Below are positions 1 to 11,624 of a stretch of 21,967 nucleotides of DNA, one piece after another. Numbering within the stretch: position 1 is the stretch's first letter; every line of letters starts with the position of its first letter. The stretch comes from Collinsella aerofaciens. GTDB lineage: Bacteria; Actinomycetota; Coriobacteriia; Coriobacteriales; Coriobacteriaceae. The notes under the pieces were generated by a model, which was not told the origin of the DNA, ran no database searches, and saw only the letters and a program-made list of their open reading frames with translations. The stretch covers positions 1 to 21,967 of the forward strand of contig NZ_JAQLFP010000036.1 in the NCBI RefSeq assembly GCF_028207065.1, written 5' to 3'. The position numbers and the translations under genes are program-made.

Positions 1-95
1 TCTAACGAACGACGGCGCCCACACTCACTTTTTATTCAGCCCTAGTCATCGCGCAAAGCCCCTTCGGCAGCACACGGTGCAACCGAGTCACCGTA

Positions 96-184
96 GGCCG
101 GGGCGGAGGGGGCTGAGTTTCCCCCTTCGCTCCGGCTGCAAGCAGAGTCGCTCAGTGAGAAACTCAGCCCCCTCCGCCCCGGCC
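96..184. repeat. 26-bp perfect inverted repeat downstream of carB
   Basis: The arms at 96-121 and 159-184 are perfect reverse complements over 26 bases, separated by a 37-base loop. The arms are very GC-rich and begin GGCCGGGGCGG on the plus strand. The element starts 12 bases past the carB stop. It could act as a 3' stabilising or termination structure, but on the minus strand no T-run follows the stem, so it is not a standard intrinsic terminator. It could also be a small mobile palindromic repeat. Nothing else is recognised in positions 1-95; any gene there would lie outside the window. Confidence 0.85.
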
Positions 185-196
185 GGCCAGCTCAAT

Positions 197-3511
<3,315 letters not shown>

Positions 3512-3512
3512 G

Positions 3513-4952
3513 TTAGTTCTCCTCGGTCGCAGCGTTCTCGGACTCGGCGAAATTCCAGCCGGCGAGGCGGTCCTTCGCGGTGTCGATGTCCAGGTAGTTC
3601 TCCTCGCCGTCCATGAGTCGCGTAAAGGCGGTAAAGAGATAGTGGGCATCGGTGGGGCCAGGCGAAGCCTCGGGGTGGTACTGGACCGAGAAACACGGGG
3701 CGTCGAGCAGCTGGATGCCCTCGGCGGTGCCGTCGTTGAGGTTCACATGTGTCAGGCGAATGCGACCAAAGCGCTCGTTCATCACGACCGGCGCGATGCC
3801 GCGACGCACCCAGGCGCGCAGGTCACCGTCGGCCGCATGCTCGGTTTCGCCGCCGGAAAGCTCCGGAATCAGTTTGCCCAGACTGGGGAACAGCAGGCCA
3901 AAGCCGTGGTTTTGCGCGGTGATCTCCACGCGACGGCTCACCAGATTCATAACCGGCTGGTTACCGCCACGGTGACCGAATTTAAGCTTTTCCATTTGGG
4001 CGCCGCAGGCCAGGCTGATCATCTGGTGACCGAGGCAAATGCCAAAGACCGGCACCTTGCCGATCAGCTGCTGTACCTGCTCATAGGTCTCCACCACGGC
4101 ATCGGGGTCGCCGGGGCCGTTGGACAAAAAGACGCCATCGGGATTCATGTCGAGCACCTGCTGGGCGGGCGTATCCCACGGCACGACGGTGAGATCGCAG
4201 CCGGCACGGACCAGGCCCTCCAGAATACCGCGCTTCACACCGCAGTCGTAGGCGACCACTTTGTGACGGGCAGGAGCGGCAGCCGCAAGCGCAAAGTCAT
4301 GCGTGGCAGGCAGGTCGGCGGCCACAAACTCGTGAGGCGCGGGGCAACTTACGGTCTTGACCAGGTTCTCGCCTACCAGCGTGGGCGCAGCGGACAAGCG
4401 CTCGGCAAGCTCGTCGACGTCGAAGATCTCGGTCGAGATAATGCCCATCTTGGAACCATTGTCGCGCAGATGGCGCACCAGAGCGCGGGTGTCGATACCC
4501 TCGATAGCGACGATGCCGTGAGCGCGCAGGTACTCCGGCACGCTGACGGCCGAGCGCCAGTTAGAAGGCGTGGCGCACATATCGCGAACGATCATGCCGC
4601 GCATAGCCGGAGCGCTCGCAGGGCGCACGGCGTCGCCGGGGAAGGCCGACTGGACATCGGTCTCGTCGATACCGTAATTGCCGATCTGCGGATAGGTCAT
4701 GGTTACAATTTGGCCGGCATAACTCGGGTCGGTCATGACCTCAAAGTAGCCCTCGAGCGAGGTGTTGAAGCAGACTTCGCCGGTCGCGGTGCCCTCGGCG
4801 CCGCATGCACGTCCATAAAAAATGGTCCCATCCTCAAGATACAGGATACAGGGACCGCAGGTGCCCTTGCTGGTTTTGGCCAGCATACGCTGGCAAAGCT
4901 CGCTGGGCGCGAAGGTGCGGGCGGCAGCGCCCGCGGTATGGTTGTTCGCCAT
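3513..4952 (-). CDS. carA: Carbamoyl phosphate synthase small (glutaminase) subunit
   Basis: CarA hydrolyses glutamine and channels ammonia to CarB. The 479-residue protein has the CarA N-terminal domain (about 34-190) and a class I glutamine amidotransferase domain (about 230-450). The catalytic nucleophile is Cys306 in [10 protein letters not shown], with His426 and Glu428 in QYHPEASPG. The start at 4952 is chosen because AAGGAG lies 4 bases before it; a possible ATG at 4973 falls inside an RNA hairpin. Two points are unusual against the E. coli-type enzyme: about 30 extra residues at the N terminus, and an insertion of roughly 35 residues (about 353-395) between the TAQNHGF motif and the THVNLNDGT strand. 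The gene directly precedes carB. A hairpin with a PyrR-type loop abuts its ribosome binding site, so control by pyrimidine level through translation is likely. Confidence 0.97.
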   Translation of the reverse strand: MANNHTAGAAARTFAPSELCQRMLAKTSKGTCGPCILYLEDGTIFYGRACGAEGTATGEVCFNTSLEGYFEVMTDPSYAGQIVTMTYPQIGNYGIDETDVQSAFPGDAVRPASAPAMRGMIVRDMCATPSNWRSAVSVPEYLRAHGIVAIEGIDTRALVRHLRDNGSKMGIISTEIFDVDELAERLSAAPTLVGENLVKTVSCPAPHEFVAADLPATHDFALAAAAPARHKVVAYDCGVKRGILEGLVRAGCDLTVVPWDTPAQQVLDMNPDGVFLSNGPGDPDAVVETYEQVQQLIGKVPVFGICLGHQMISLACGAQMEKLKFGHRGGNQPVMNLVSRRVEITAQNHGFGLLFPSLGKLIPELSGGETEHAADGDLRAWVRRGIAPVVMNERFGRIRLTHVNLNDGTAEGIQLLDAPCFSVQYHPEASPGPTDAHYLFTAFTRLMDGEENYLDIDTAKDRLAGWNFAESENAATEEN

Positions 4953-4956
4953 AATT

Positions 4957-4981
4957 CTCCTTCCCGGTCTCACAGGACCGG
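4957..4981 (-). promoter_or_regulatory. PyrR-type binding hairpin abutting the carA ribosome binding site
   Basis: Read on the minus strand, CCGGTC-CTGTGA-GACCGG forms a perfect 6-bp stem with a 6-base loop (4964-4981). The loop fits the CNGNGA signature and the flanks fit the UCC...GA-G pattern of PyrR binding loops known from Bacillus and mycobacterial pyr genes. One base further comes the carA ribosome binding site AAGGAG (4957-4962), then 4 bases and the start codon. This layout fits PyrR-dependent translational repression, as described in mycobacteria, better than transcription attenuation: no terminator or antiterminator is visible. No pyrR gene lies in the window, so the regulator is inferred. 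Confidence 0.82.
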
Positions 4982-5112
4982 CTTAAAGGTGTGTAGTTAG
5001 GCCTCGCGGTATTGTAACCGCAAGCATGCCTCATGGCGTTAATTTCATCGAAATGTTTACGAAATGATAATTATGACTTTCTATGCATAATGATTATTTA
5101 ATCCCCGTCCCA
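4982..5112 (-). other. carA upstream region, AT-rich, probable promoter
   Basis: The stretch between the PyrR hairpin and the preceding terminator is markedly AT-rich at 5036-5100, in contrast with the surrounding sequence, and very probably holds the carA promoter. A TACAAT hexamer (5011-5016, minus strand) could be a -10 box. It sits in the loop of a small GCGGT/ACCGC hairpin (5006-5021). No convincing -35 hexamer was found at 16-18 bases, so the exact promoter is not assigned. Confidence 0.4.
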
Positions 5113-5154
5113 GAAAAATTATCCCGCGTGGGCTTGTGGCTCACGCGGGATAAT
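5113..5154 (-). terminator. Intrinsic terminator of the ABC exporter operon
   Basis: The minus strand reads ATTATCCCGCGTG, a short loop, then CACGCGGGATAAT (stem arms 5142-5154 and 5118-5130) followed by a run of T. The 13-bp perfect stem lies just after the stop of the membrane protein gene at 5161 and separates it from carA. Confidence 0.93.
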
Positions 5155-5160
5155 GGCCTC

Positions 5161-6126
5161 TTACTTTTGCTTGTCCTGTTCCAGCAGATCGGACGGTGAG
5201 CGATCGGGCTTGCCGCCGCGGAAAATCTCGCGGCCATGCAGACGATGCTCCAGGTCACGTTCGGCCTTTTCCTCGTCAATCTTGGTCTGGCTCACCACCG
5301 GGTCCTCGATCAGCGACGAAACCGAGTTCACCTGTTTTTGAATGCGCTCGGCAATGGTGTCGTCCATGCTTACGATGCGCATCTTCCAGTCGATACTCGT
5401 GGCGTTGGATGAGCTCTTGGTCCACACAAACGTCAAAATGGCGCTCTGATGACCCCGCGCGGGAAACATGCCAAAGAAGGAATCGTGCTGAATGTTGCTA
5501 TCCTCGTCGATATAGGCGTGAACGTTATACACCACGCGGTCGATCTTATCGTTGAGCAGCGCGTTGGTCGCAAGCGCAGCGGCCTGAATCTGCCCGTTGG
5601 ACAGCAGCTCGAGCTCGTTGGCAGACGATGTGTCCAACACCGTCACCTCGACCGTGCCCGTACGCTCATCAGCTTCATCGACGGTAAAGTCGAGCGGGAA
5701 CTGCGTAAAGCCGTTGCCCCACTCAAGGCCGCCCTTCAGCGCCGTCGAAACGGTATCCACCGAAACGCTCTCGGACAGGTTGGCGGTGTTCAGGCGTCGC
5801 ATCACGCCGTAGCCAATCTGCATGCCCACAATCAGCACCAAGATGCCGATGACCACGGCCATGGCAGTCTTCGTAATGGTATGGCTCACCTGCGAGCCCG
5901 AAGGGTCGTCCTCGGACAGCGGGTCGATATGTTTTGCCTGGCTCGCGCGGTCCTCGCTGCGCAGCTGCGCTAGCGCCGCTTTGTCACCGCGCTTGGCCGC
6001 AGCCTCCTTCTCACGCATGCGCTCGGTTCGCTTTTTGGCAAGCGTGGGATCCAAGACACCGGATGCATCGATTTCGGAGAATAACTCCGTCACTTCTTCC
6101 GGAGTCAAAGGGTTCTTGTCAGCCAT
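5161..6126 (-). CDS. Single-pass membrane protein of unknown function
   Basis: The 321-residue protein is not recognised. It has a charged, probably cytoplasmic N-terminal part rich in Lys, Glu and Arg (about 1-84), one clear membrane segment at about 86-108, and a large probably extracytoplasmic part (about 110-280) with alternating strand-like segments. It ends in a charged tail. There is no cleavable signal peptide, so an N-in/C-out topology is inferred. The gene starts 19 bases after the ABC exporter stop, with AGGAAG before its ATG, and a strong terminator follows it. It is therefore almost certainly co-transcribed with the exporter and could be an accessory or substrate-handling partner, but nothing in the sequence proves this. 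It is a real gene by its start signals and its place in the operon. Confidence 0.85.
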   Translation of the reverse strand: MADKNPLTPEEVTELFSEIDASGVLDPTLAKKRTERMREKEAAAKRGDKAALAQLRSEDRASQAKHIDPLSEDDPSGSQVSHTITKTAMAVVIGILVLIVGMQIGYGVMRRLNTANLSESVSVDTVSTALKGGLEWGNGFTQFPLDFTVDEADERTGTVEVTVLDTSSANELELLSNGQIQAAALATNALLNDKIDRVVYNVHAYIDEDSNIQHDSFFGMFPARGHQSAILTFVWTKSSSNATSIDWKMRIVSMDDTIAERIQKQVNSVSSLIEDPVVSQTKIDEEKAERDLEHRLHGREIFRGGKPDRSPSDLLEQDKQK

Positions 6127-6145
6127 AAACTTCCTGTCATATCAA

Positions 6146-7918
6146 TCAGTCGAGCTCGTGCGCACGCGCACCTTCGAACTGCATTCGATAGTAACGGGCA
6201 TAGGTGCCGCCACGGGCGAGAAGCTGTTCATGCGTGCCACGTTCCACAACGCGACCATGCTCAACGGTCGCAATCTCATCGGCGTGTTTAATGGTCGAGA
6301 GACGGTGGGCGATGATGATTGTGGTACGGCCGCGTGCCAGCTCTTCGAGCGACTCCTGGACCGCCTCCTCGCTCTCGTTATCCAAAGCACTCGTCGCCTC
6401 GTCCAAAATCAGGATCTTGGGGTTCTTGAGAAACACGCGCGCAATGGCAACGCGTTGCTTCTGTCCGCCCGAAAGACGGCTGCCACGCTCGCCCACGACC
6501 GTGTCATAACCCTGTGGAAGCGACTCGATAAAGGCATCGATGTTGGCGCGACGGGCGGCCTCGGCGATCTCTCCTGCCGTAGCGCCCGGCTTGCCGTAGG
6601 CGATGTTCTCGCCAATCGTGCCGTCAAACAGATAGACATCCTGCTGCACCAGGCCGATGGCGCGACGCAGGCTCTGCTGCGTCACATCGCGCACGTCCTG
6701 GCCGTCGATGCTAATGGATCCGGCAGCCACGTCATAAAAGCGCGGCAGCAGCGAACAGGTCGTGGACTTGCCGCCGCCCGAAGGGCCAACCAAAGCGATG
6801 GTCTGCCCAGGCTTGATGGACAGATTCATATGGTCGATAACGGGACGCTCTTCGGCATCGCCCTCGCCCAGCTCAACGTCCTCGTAGTTAAAGCACACGT
6901 CGTGATACTCCACGGCGCCGGCAGTCACCTGCAGATCCGTAGCGCCCGGCTTGTCCTGGATATCCGGCGCGGTCGAGAGCACCTCGTCCATGCGCTTAAA
7001 GCCGGCGATGGCCTTCTGATACGTTTCGGCCGAATTGACGAGTGTCTCGAGCGGCGTGCAGAACAGCGAAATATAGAGTGCAAAGGTCGCCATATCGACC
7101 GCCTGCAGCTGTCCCTGGGCGACCAGCCAGCCGCCCAGCAGCACCACGATCACATAGAGCACACCCGAGAGCAGGCCATACGTCGCGGTATAGACGCCCA
7201 TGGCGTGATACATGTTCTCCTTGGACGAAAGGTAGCGATTGTTGGAGGCGCGGAACTTGAAGCGTTCGGTCTCCTCATTGGCAAAACTCTTGACCACGCG
7301 CATGCCCGCCAGCGAATCCTGCAGCTGCGCATTGATGCCGCTGATCTTTTTGCGGTTGTCGCTAAAGACCTCGCGCATGCGCATGTTCTGCCAAAACATG
7401 ATGACCGCAAACGCCGCCGTCACCACGGCCATGGCGAGCGCCAGCACCGGGGCGATGGTAAAGAGGATCACAAACGAGCCGATAATCTCGATGCCGCAGA
7501 TGATGATCCACTCGGGCACGTGGTGCGCCGCCTCGCAGATATCGAACAGGTCGTTGACCACGCGGCTCATCATGTCGCCCGAGCTGTTGCGGTCAAAGTA
7601 CGCAAAGCTAAAGCGCTCATACTGGTCAAACAGGTCCTCGCGCATCTTGGACTCCATACGCGCGCCCATCACGTGACCCCAATAGCTCACAAAATAGCGG
7701 CAGGCGCAGCGGGCGGCATACATCAGCACCAAGCCCACCGCGATCATGCCGAGCGCCTGCATAATGACAGCCTGACCCTGAGTAAAGAGCCCACCGGTCA
7801 AATTGCGCAGGATAATGGGGAACGCCAGGTCAATGGCGGCAAGCACCAGAGCACAAACAGTATCAGCAACAAAAAGCCCCATCTGGGGCCTGTAGTAAGA
7901 AAGAAACCTCTTCAGCAT
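6146..7918 (-). CDS. ABC exporter, fused permease and ATPase (half-transporter)
   Basis: This is an ATP-driven exporter half-molecule, expected to act as a dimer in the cytoplasmic membrane. From the start used here it has 590 residues: a six-helix ABC type 1 membrane domain (about 12-300) and an ATPase domain (about 335-580). Visible motifs are Walker A GPSGGGKST (378-386), Q-loop VQQDVYLF (424-431), signature LSGGQ (483-487), Walker B ILILDEATS (502-510) and H-loop His538. It resembles lipid and multidrug exporters of the MsbA/BmrA kind; the substrate cannot be told. Starts are ambiguous. The ATG at 7918 has AAGGTG 5 bases before it and begins at the usual family position. An in-frame ATG at 8017 with a stronger AGGAGG would add 33 basic residues of low similarity to exporters. 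The long structured leader is listed separately. The next gene follows after 19 bases. Confidence 0.93.
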   Translation of the reverse strand: MLKRFLSYYRPQMGLFVADTVCALVLAAIDLAFPIILRNLTGGLFTQGQAVIMQALGMIAVGLVLMYAARCACRYFVSYWGHVMGARMESKMREDLFDQYERFSFAYFDRNSSGDMMSRVVNDLFDICEAAHHVPEWIIICGIEIIGSFVILFTIAPVLALAMAVVTAAFAVIMFWQNMRMREVFSDNRKKISGINAQLQDSLAGMRVVKSFANEETERFKFRASNNRYLSSKENMYHAMGVYTATYGLLSGVLYVIVVLLGGWLVAQGQLQAVDMATFALYISLFCTPLETLVNSAETYQKAIAGFKRMDEVLSTAPDIQDKPGATDLQVTAGAVEYHDVCFNYEDVELGEGDAEERPVIDHMNLSIKPGQTIALVGPSGGGKSTTCSLLPRFYDVAAGSISIDGQDVRDVTQQSLRRAIGLVQQDVYLFDGTIGENIAYGKPGATAGEIAEAARRANIDAFIESLPQGYDTVVGERGSRLSGGQKQRVAIARVFLKNPKILILDEATSALDNESEEAVQESLEELARGRTTIIIAHRLSTIKHADEIATVEHGRVVERGTHEQLLARGGTYARYYRMQFEGARAHELD

Positions 7919-7927
7919 AATCACCTT

Positions 7928-8063
7928 ACGCGGTTTTACCAAACCGCGTTTCGTCTCGACGCTGCAAGTGCTCCATTTGGACAATCTGGCCTTCAATCGT
8001 CGGTCGCGTATATCCATACGCTTCCCTCCTCTTTTGGGCCACCTTGTCTCAAATGGAGCACTT
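7928..8063 (-). promoter_or_regulatory. Highly structured leader of the ABC exporter gene
   Basis: On the minus strand three nested or consecutive hairpins occur. First, arms 8037-8063 and 7966-7991 pair over about 24 bp (14 perfect pairs, a one-base bulge, 5 pairs, a two-base mismatch, 5 pairs). Second, the loop of that stem holds an AGGAGG ribosome binding site, an ATG at 8017 and a 6-bp hairpin GCGTAT/ATACGC (8006-8021). Third, a perfect 9-bp hairpin ACGCGGTTT/AAACCGCGT (arms 7928-7936 and 7941-7949, plus-strand reading) ends just before the second ribosome binding site and the ATG at 7918. A cis-regulatory RNA, an operator or a translated leader are all possible. No known riboswitch family was recognised. 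Confidence 0.7.
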
Positions 8064-8083
8064 TCGCTGACTTACACAAACCT

Positions 8084-8099
8084 GCGGGATCATCCCCGC
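8084..8099 (-). terminator. Weak hairpin after the Nudix gene
   Basis: A GCGGG/CCCGC hairpin with a 6-base loop begins 4 bases past the Nudix stop codon on the minus strand. It is followed by AGGTTTGTG rather than a T-run. It may be a weak or partial terminator, so read-through from purD and the Nudix gene into the ABC exporter cannot be excluded. Confidence 0.35.
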
Positions 8100-8102
8100 T
8101 CG

Positions 8103-8798
8103 TTAAAGCTCCGCACCCCCAAGGCGATGCGCGATGCTATCGCAGGCCAAGGCGCCCACGACGGTCTTGGCGTCTTCGATCTTGCCGTCGAGTACGGCGT
8201 CGATCAACTCGTGCAGCGGCACCAGGTCCACGTTGACAAACTCGTCATCATCGGGGTTGGGCGCATCAAACTCGAGCTTGGTAGCCAAGTAGATGTGGAT
8301 GATCTCATCGCAAAAACCGCAGGACGTGACAATCGACGTCAAAAAGCGAATACGACCAGCCCTAAAGCCCGTCTCCTCATGCAGTTCGCGCTTGGCGCAA
8401 TCGAGCGGGTCCTCGCCTGGATCGAGCTTGCCGGCGGGAATCTCGACCGTCACGCGGTCGATGGCGGTGCGGTACTGACGCACCAGTACGATCTTACCGC
8501 TCTCGGTCAGCGCCACAACGGCCGCCGCACCCGGATGGCGAACGATATCACGGGCGCTGCGGCGACCGTTGGGCAGCTCAACCTCAAGACGGTGGACGTC
8601 GAGGATCTTGCCCTTCCAGGCGCACTCCTCCGAAAGAATCTTCTCGTGCAGCTCGGCATCGTGCGGGTCATCGTCGCCCAGCACCAGCGCCGACTCGTCA
8701 GCGACCTCGCCGCCGGGTTCGCCCTCGGCGTGCCCATACACGCGGCTGTCTTCCTCGACGATCTGCGCATCCACGAGCTCTTCGTTCTTTTCGTCCAT
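8103..8798 (-). CDS. Nudix hydrolase, ADP-ribose pyrophosphatase type
   Basis: The protein hydrolyses a nucleoside diphosphate linked to another group; the NudF-like family cleaves ADP-ribose to AMP and ribose phosphate. The Nudix box is intact at residues 123-145 of the 231-residue form: Gly123, Glu129, then RELHEETGF (137-145), which provides the metal-binding glutamates. Residues 61-120 match the usual N-terminal strand domain of ADP-ribose pyrophosphatases. About 55 residues at the start are very acidic, poor in recognised structure and longer than in typical members. The ATG at 8798 is preferred, because AGAGGA lies 9 bases before it; an ATG three codons upstream (8807) directly touches that same site. 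The gene follows purD by about 20 bases and is probably co-transcribed. Substrate specificity is inferred only from family resemblance. Confidence 0.9.
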   Translation of the reverse strand: MDEKNEELVDAQIVEEDSRVYGHAEGEPGGEVADESALVLGDDDPHDAELHEKILSEECAWKGKILDVHRLEVELPNGRRSARDIVRHPGAAAVVALTESGKIVLVRQYRTAIDRVTVEIPAGKLDPGEDPLDCAKRELHEETGFRAGRIRFLTSIVTSCGFCDEIIHIYLATKLEFDAPNPDDDEFVNVDLVPLHELIDAVLDGKIEDAKTVVGALACDSIAHRLGGAEL

Positions 8799-8819
8799 CC
8801 GTCTCATTCCTCTCGGACT

Positions 8820-10124
8820 TTAGGCATCCCAGGCGTCGCGGCCGCGCAGCGCGCGCAGGCCGATGTCGTGACGCAGGGTCTTACCCTCAAAATCAATCTT
8901 CTCGCAGGCCTCGTAGGCAAGGTTGCGAGCGTTCTCGAACGTGTCGCCCAGAGCGGTCACGGCAAGCACGCGGCCACCATTGGTCACGAGCTGGCCGTCC
9001 ACCACGGCAGTGCCCGCGTGGTACACGGTCACGTTCTCCATGGCCTCGGCATCCTCAATGCCAGTGATGACCTTGCCCTTCTCGTAGCTGCCGGGATAGC
9101 CCGCGCTCGTCAGGACAACGGCCACGGCCCACTCGTCACGCCAGTCGAGCTCAATCTGATCGAGCTCACAGTTGGCGCAGGCCAGCATGACCTCAACCAG
9201 GTCGTTCTTAAGGCGCGGCAGCACGACCTGTGTCTCGGGGTCGCCAAAGCGGGCATTGAACTCCAGCACCTTGGGGCCGGCGGGCGTGAGCATAAAGCCG
9301 CCGTACAGGCAGCCGCGGTAGTCGATACCCTCGGCAGCAAGCTCGGCAACGGTCTGCTCCATGACCTTCACCATGGTGGCGTGCTCCTCGTCGGTCACGA
9401 CGGGCACCGGGCTGTAGACGCCCATGCCGCCGGTGTTGGGGCCCTTGTCGCCCTCGAGCGCGCGCTTGTGGTCCTGCGAGGTGGCCATGGGGCGCACGGT
9501 CTTGCCGTCGGTAAAGGCCAAAAGCGAGCACTCGGGGCCGGTCAGCATCTCCTCGATAACCACGGTGTTGCCGGCATCGCCAAAGGTGCCGCCAAAGCAC
9601 TCGCGCACGGCCTCCTCGGCCTGCTCAAGTTCGGTCGCCACGATAACGCCCTTGCCCGCGGCAAGGCCGTCGGCCTTGACGACCAGCGGAGCGCCCTGCT
9701 CACGCACATAAGCAAGAGCCGAAGCCTCGTCGGTAAACGAGCCGTAGGCTGCCGTCGGAATGCCCGCGCGCTCCATGAGCTGCTTGGAGAACAGCTTGGA
9801 GCCCTCCATCTGGGCGCCCTCGGCACCCGGGCCAAAGCAGGGAATACCCGCCGCGCGCACGGCGTCGGCCACGCCCGCCACGAGCGGAGCCTCGGGGCCA
9901 ATTACCACGAGTCCGCATCCGTGGCTCTGCGCAAACGCCGCCACGGCCGCAGGATCGCAGTCGTCGAGAACAACGTTCTCGCCGCAGCTCGCGGTGCCGC
10001 CGTTGCCCGGCGCGATGTAGAGCTTGCCGGCGCGCGGTGATGCTGCGAGCTTAGCTGCCAAAGCATGCTCACGGCCGCCGCTGCCCAACAACAGGATGTC
10101 GATGGTTTGAGTGTCCGCCTTCAA
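8820..10124 (-). CDS. purD: Phosphoribosylamine-glycine ligase (GAR synthetase)
   Basis: PurD joins glycine to phosphoribosylamine using ATP, the second step of purine synthesis. The 434-residue protein begins with the family motif [12 protein letters not shown] (11-22), continues with an ATP-grasp domain containing [13 protein letters not shown], and carries the conserved stretch [17 protein letters not shown] and the metal-site sequence [13 protein letters not shown]. The frame is open for 56 codons further upstream but those residues do not resemble PurD and overlap the purA terminator. The likely start is a TTG at 10124, with a perfect AGGAGG 5 bases upstream (10130-10135). It lies downstream of purA but behind a terminator, so it probably has its own promoter in 10136-10178 or depends on read-through; no clear promoter hexamers were seen. 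The Nudix gene follows closely. Confidence 0.96.
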   Translation of the reverse strand: MKADTQTIDILLLGSGGREHALAAKLAASPRAGKLYIAPGNGGTASCGENVVLDDCDPAAVAAFAQSHGCGLVVIGPEAPLVAGVADAVRAAGIPCFGPGAEGAQMEGSKLFSKQLMERAGIPTAAYGSFTDEASALAYVREQGAPLVVKADGLAAGKGVIVATELEQAEEAVRECFGGTFGDAGNTVVIEEMLTGPECSLLAFTDGKTVRPMATSQDHKRALEGDKGPNTGGMGVYSPVPVVTDEEHATMVKVMEQTVAELAAEGIDYRGCLYGGFMLTPAGPKVLEFNARFGDPETQVVLPRLKNDLVEVMLACANCELDQIELDWRDEWAVAVVLTSAGYPGSYEKGKVITGIEDAEAMENVTVYHAGTAVVDGQLVTNGGRVLAVTALGDTFENARNLAYEACEKIDFEGKTLRHDIGLRALRGRDAWDA

Positions 10125-10178
10125 GGGTGCCTCCTCTATGGATGAATGGCCCGCTCCGCGCGAGCCCTTTGCAAGCAA

Positions 10179-10220
10179 ATATACCCCTCGGCCGCCCGCT
10201 TGGGCTGCAAAGGGGTATAT
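10179..10220 (-). terminator. Terminator after purA
   Basis: Minus strand ATATACCCCT and AGGGGTATAT form a 10-bp perfect stem (arms 10211-10220 and 10179-10188). The loop of about 22 bases contains its own GCCC/GGGC stem. The following sequence is only moderately T-rich (TTGCTTGC), so termination may be partial. It lies 22 bases after the purA stop. Confidence 0.7.
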
Positions 10221-10242
10221 CGCAATAACCAAATAGTCCCGA

Positions 10243-11538
<1,296 letters not shown>

Positions 11539-11595
11539 TTACATTCATGGACTGTCTACGCGCCACGCCGGCACGCAGAAGCACAAAACATTCCC

Positions 11596-11624
11596 AGTAT
11601 ACCCGTGCAACGGGCGCCTGTCCT
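11596..11624 (-). promoter_or_regulatory. Candidate purA promoter overlapping the dnaB stop
   Basis: On the minus strand AGGACA (11619-11624) and TATACT (11596-11601) stand 17 bases apart, matching the -35 and -10 consensus at 4 and 5 of 6 positions. The -35 box overlaps the dnaB stop codon. The spacer holds a small CCCGT-TGC-ACGGG hairpin that could bear on regulation. Predicted transcription would start about 60 bases before the purA ATG. Confidence 0.6.

Noticed and set aside
3512..3649. An upstream extension of carB
   Set aside because: The open frame continues 46 codons into carA, but the conserved CarB N terminus begins at the ATG at 3511, one base after the carA stop.
4834..5034. A 66-codon frame that might be a leader peptide before carA
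   Set aside because: It runs out of frame into carA and through the PyrR-type hairpin, has no good ribosome binding site, and the hairpin explains regulation better.
5822..8236. An 804-codon open frame on the plus strand
   Set aside because: It lies antisense to the ABC exporter and the membrane protein gene, has no family motif, and is explained by the GC-rich codon pattern of the true genes on the minus strand.
7968..10040. A 690-codon open frame on the plus strand
   Set aside because: It is antisense to the Nudix gene and purD, which have intact motifs. The translation is rich in His, Arg, Ala and Gly in the way typical of shadow frames.
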